From: Bacillota bacterium
GTDB taxonomy: Bacteria; Bacillota; UBA4882; UBA10575
DNA length: 6,724 nt
Reading direction: 5' to 3'
Assembly: GCA_012512605.1 (NCBI GenBank)
Contig: JAAZDX010000247.1
Span: 1-6,724 of the forward strand
The notes below the pieces were generated by a model. The model did not search any database and was not told the DNA's origin. It saw nothing but the letters and a program-made list of their open reading frames with translations. Both the position numbers and the translations under genes were made by a program. Shown here piece by piece: positions 5,945 through 6,724 of this stretch (position 1 is its first letter; each line of letters starts with the position of its first letter).

Positions 5945-6724
5945 TTAACGTTGGGGGTGAACAATCACTTTCATAGCGTTATCAATCCGCTGCGTAAAGG
6001 TGTCAAAAGCCTTATTGATCTCTTTCATCGGAAACTCGTGGGTGATCAAAGGTCTTAAATCGATTTTTCGCTGCGCCGCCAGGGATAAGGACCGGCGAAC
6101 GTTGCGCCGTCCTTCACCGCGAACCGTATAAAGGTTAACATTGCGGACAACGGCCTTATTGATATCAACAGTGACCGGTGCCCCATAGAAAGCCACCAAC
6201 ACGATGGCACCACCCGGGCGGACTAAATTTAAAGCATCATCCAGTGAACTGCCCACCCCGGCAGCATCAAAGACCACATCGGCACCGACCCCGCCCGTCA
6301 GCTCCTTGACTACTTTGACCGGATCCTCCCCTTCACGCACGTTAACGGTGTAATCGGCCCCCATCTTCTTCCCCAGATCGAGGCGGCTTTTCCGGGTTCC
6401 AGTCAGAATAACCTGATCGGCACCTAAAGCTTTTGCGCCTTGGGCCAAGGCCAGACCGATCGGTCCGGGGCCAATAATCGCCACCGTATCACCAGCCAGA
6501 TATCCGCCCATTGCATCGATGGCGTAAAATGCCGATCCGGCCGTGGTGATGATCGCTGCTTCCTCAAAAGAGATCTCATCGGGCATTTTATAAAGGGTAT
6601 TGACGTGCTTGATGGCGTATTCGGCGAAACCGCCGTGCGTCGTCATTCCACTGGCAGAGTGGCCTTTTTCGAGGTTGCCAAAGTTTAAACACGCCGTATA
6701 GGCACCCATCACACAGTTGTGACA
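5945..6724 (-). CDS. Zinc-type medium-chain alcohol/polyol dehydrogenase (N-terminus cut off)
   Basis: This is a cytosolic MDR-family NAD(P)-dependent dehydrogenase that would oxidise an alcohol, polyol or hydroxy acid, or reduce the matching carbonyl. The 259 visible residues are the C-terminal three quarters of a protein usually near 350 residues; the frame is open to the right edge. The visible part begins CHNC and then C at residue 12, the last three cysteines of the structural zinc lobe (C-x2-C-x7-C). GGFAEY follows, then the Rossmann motif GPGPIG (85-90). After the second strand the sequence is TGTRKSRL, with Gly109-Thr110-Arg111 where NAD enzymes usually have Asp; this resembles the Gly-Ser-Arg of NADP-dependent Clostridium beijerinckii alcohol dehydrogenase. 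The usual third catalytic-zinc residue (Glu, Asp or Cys) appears replaced by Thr60 or Thr61 in AAIITTAG. The other catalytic zinc ligands lie outside the window. Sorbitol and threonine dehydrogenases are the nearest named relatives I can suggest; the substrate is not known. Confidence 0.92.
   Translation of the reverse strand, partial: CHNCVMGAYTACLNFGNLEKGHSASGMTTHGGFAEYAIKHVNTLYKMPDEISFEEAAIITTAGSAFYAIDAMGGYLAGDTVAIIGPGPIGLALAQGAKALGADQVILTGTRKSRLDLGKKMGADYTVNVREGEDPVKVVKELTGGVGADVVFDAAGVGSSLDDALNLVRPGGAIVLVAFYGAPVTVDINKAVVRNVNLYTVRGEGRRNVRRSLSLAAQRKIDLRPLITHEFPMKEINKAFDTFTQRIDNAMKVIVHPQR

Overview
The window reads as one strand of bacterial transport genes. All six supported protein genes lie on the minus strand, so in transcription order (right to left) they are: a Zn-type medium-chain dehydrogenase (partial, 6724-5945), a TAXI-type TRAP substrate-binding protein (5656-4700), a fused DctQ-DctM TRAP permease (4565-2676), a small cupin (2414-2070), a branched-chain-amino-acid-type ABC substrate-binding protein (1896-637), and a LivG-like ABC ATPase (557-1, partial). 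The ATPase is cut by the left edge and the dehydrogenase by the right edge. No RNA genes, insertion sequences or CRISPR arrays were seen, and the longest gene-free stretch is 287 bases.

Organism: strong AAGGAGG-type ribosome binding sites, a TTG start, moderate GC and a TATAAT promoter suggest a Bacillota-like or Synergistota-like bacterium. Both substrate-binding proteins have an ordinary signal peptide with no lipobox cysteine. This fits a cell with an outer membrane and a true periplasm better than a Gram-positive monoderm, where such proteins are normally lipoproteins. The lineage is inferred only and no species is claimed.

How the genes fit together: the window holds two uptake systems of different energetics side by side. 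The TAXI protein plus the 4TM/12TM fused permease form an ion-gradient-driven TRAP importer, complete with two polypeptides. The LivK-like protein and LivG-like ATPase begin an ATP-driven importer whose permeases and second ATPase must lie beyond the left edge. The cupin sits between them and the dehydrogenase upstream. This layout suggests uptake and oxidation of small carboxylate, polyol or amino-acid-like compounds, but no substrate can be read from the sequence.

Regulation: two promoters can be proposed, one before the TAXI gene (5800-5828) and one before the LivK-like gene (2023-2051). Strong stem-loops without a U-tract follow both substrate-binding-protein genes within 9 to 16 bases of the stop codon. 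They are placed where such hairpins raise binding protein over downstream membrane or ATPase components. The permease also begins with TTG. A GC(T/A)ATGC repeat set surrounds the TAXI promoter, and a GTGTCGAA element is shared by the two substrate-binding-protein leaders.

The gene content is ordinary. The parts most worth a second look are the non-coding spacers and the unusual catalytic and cofactor positions of the dehydrogenase. No clearly new biological system is visible.
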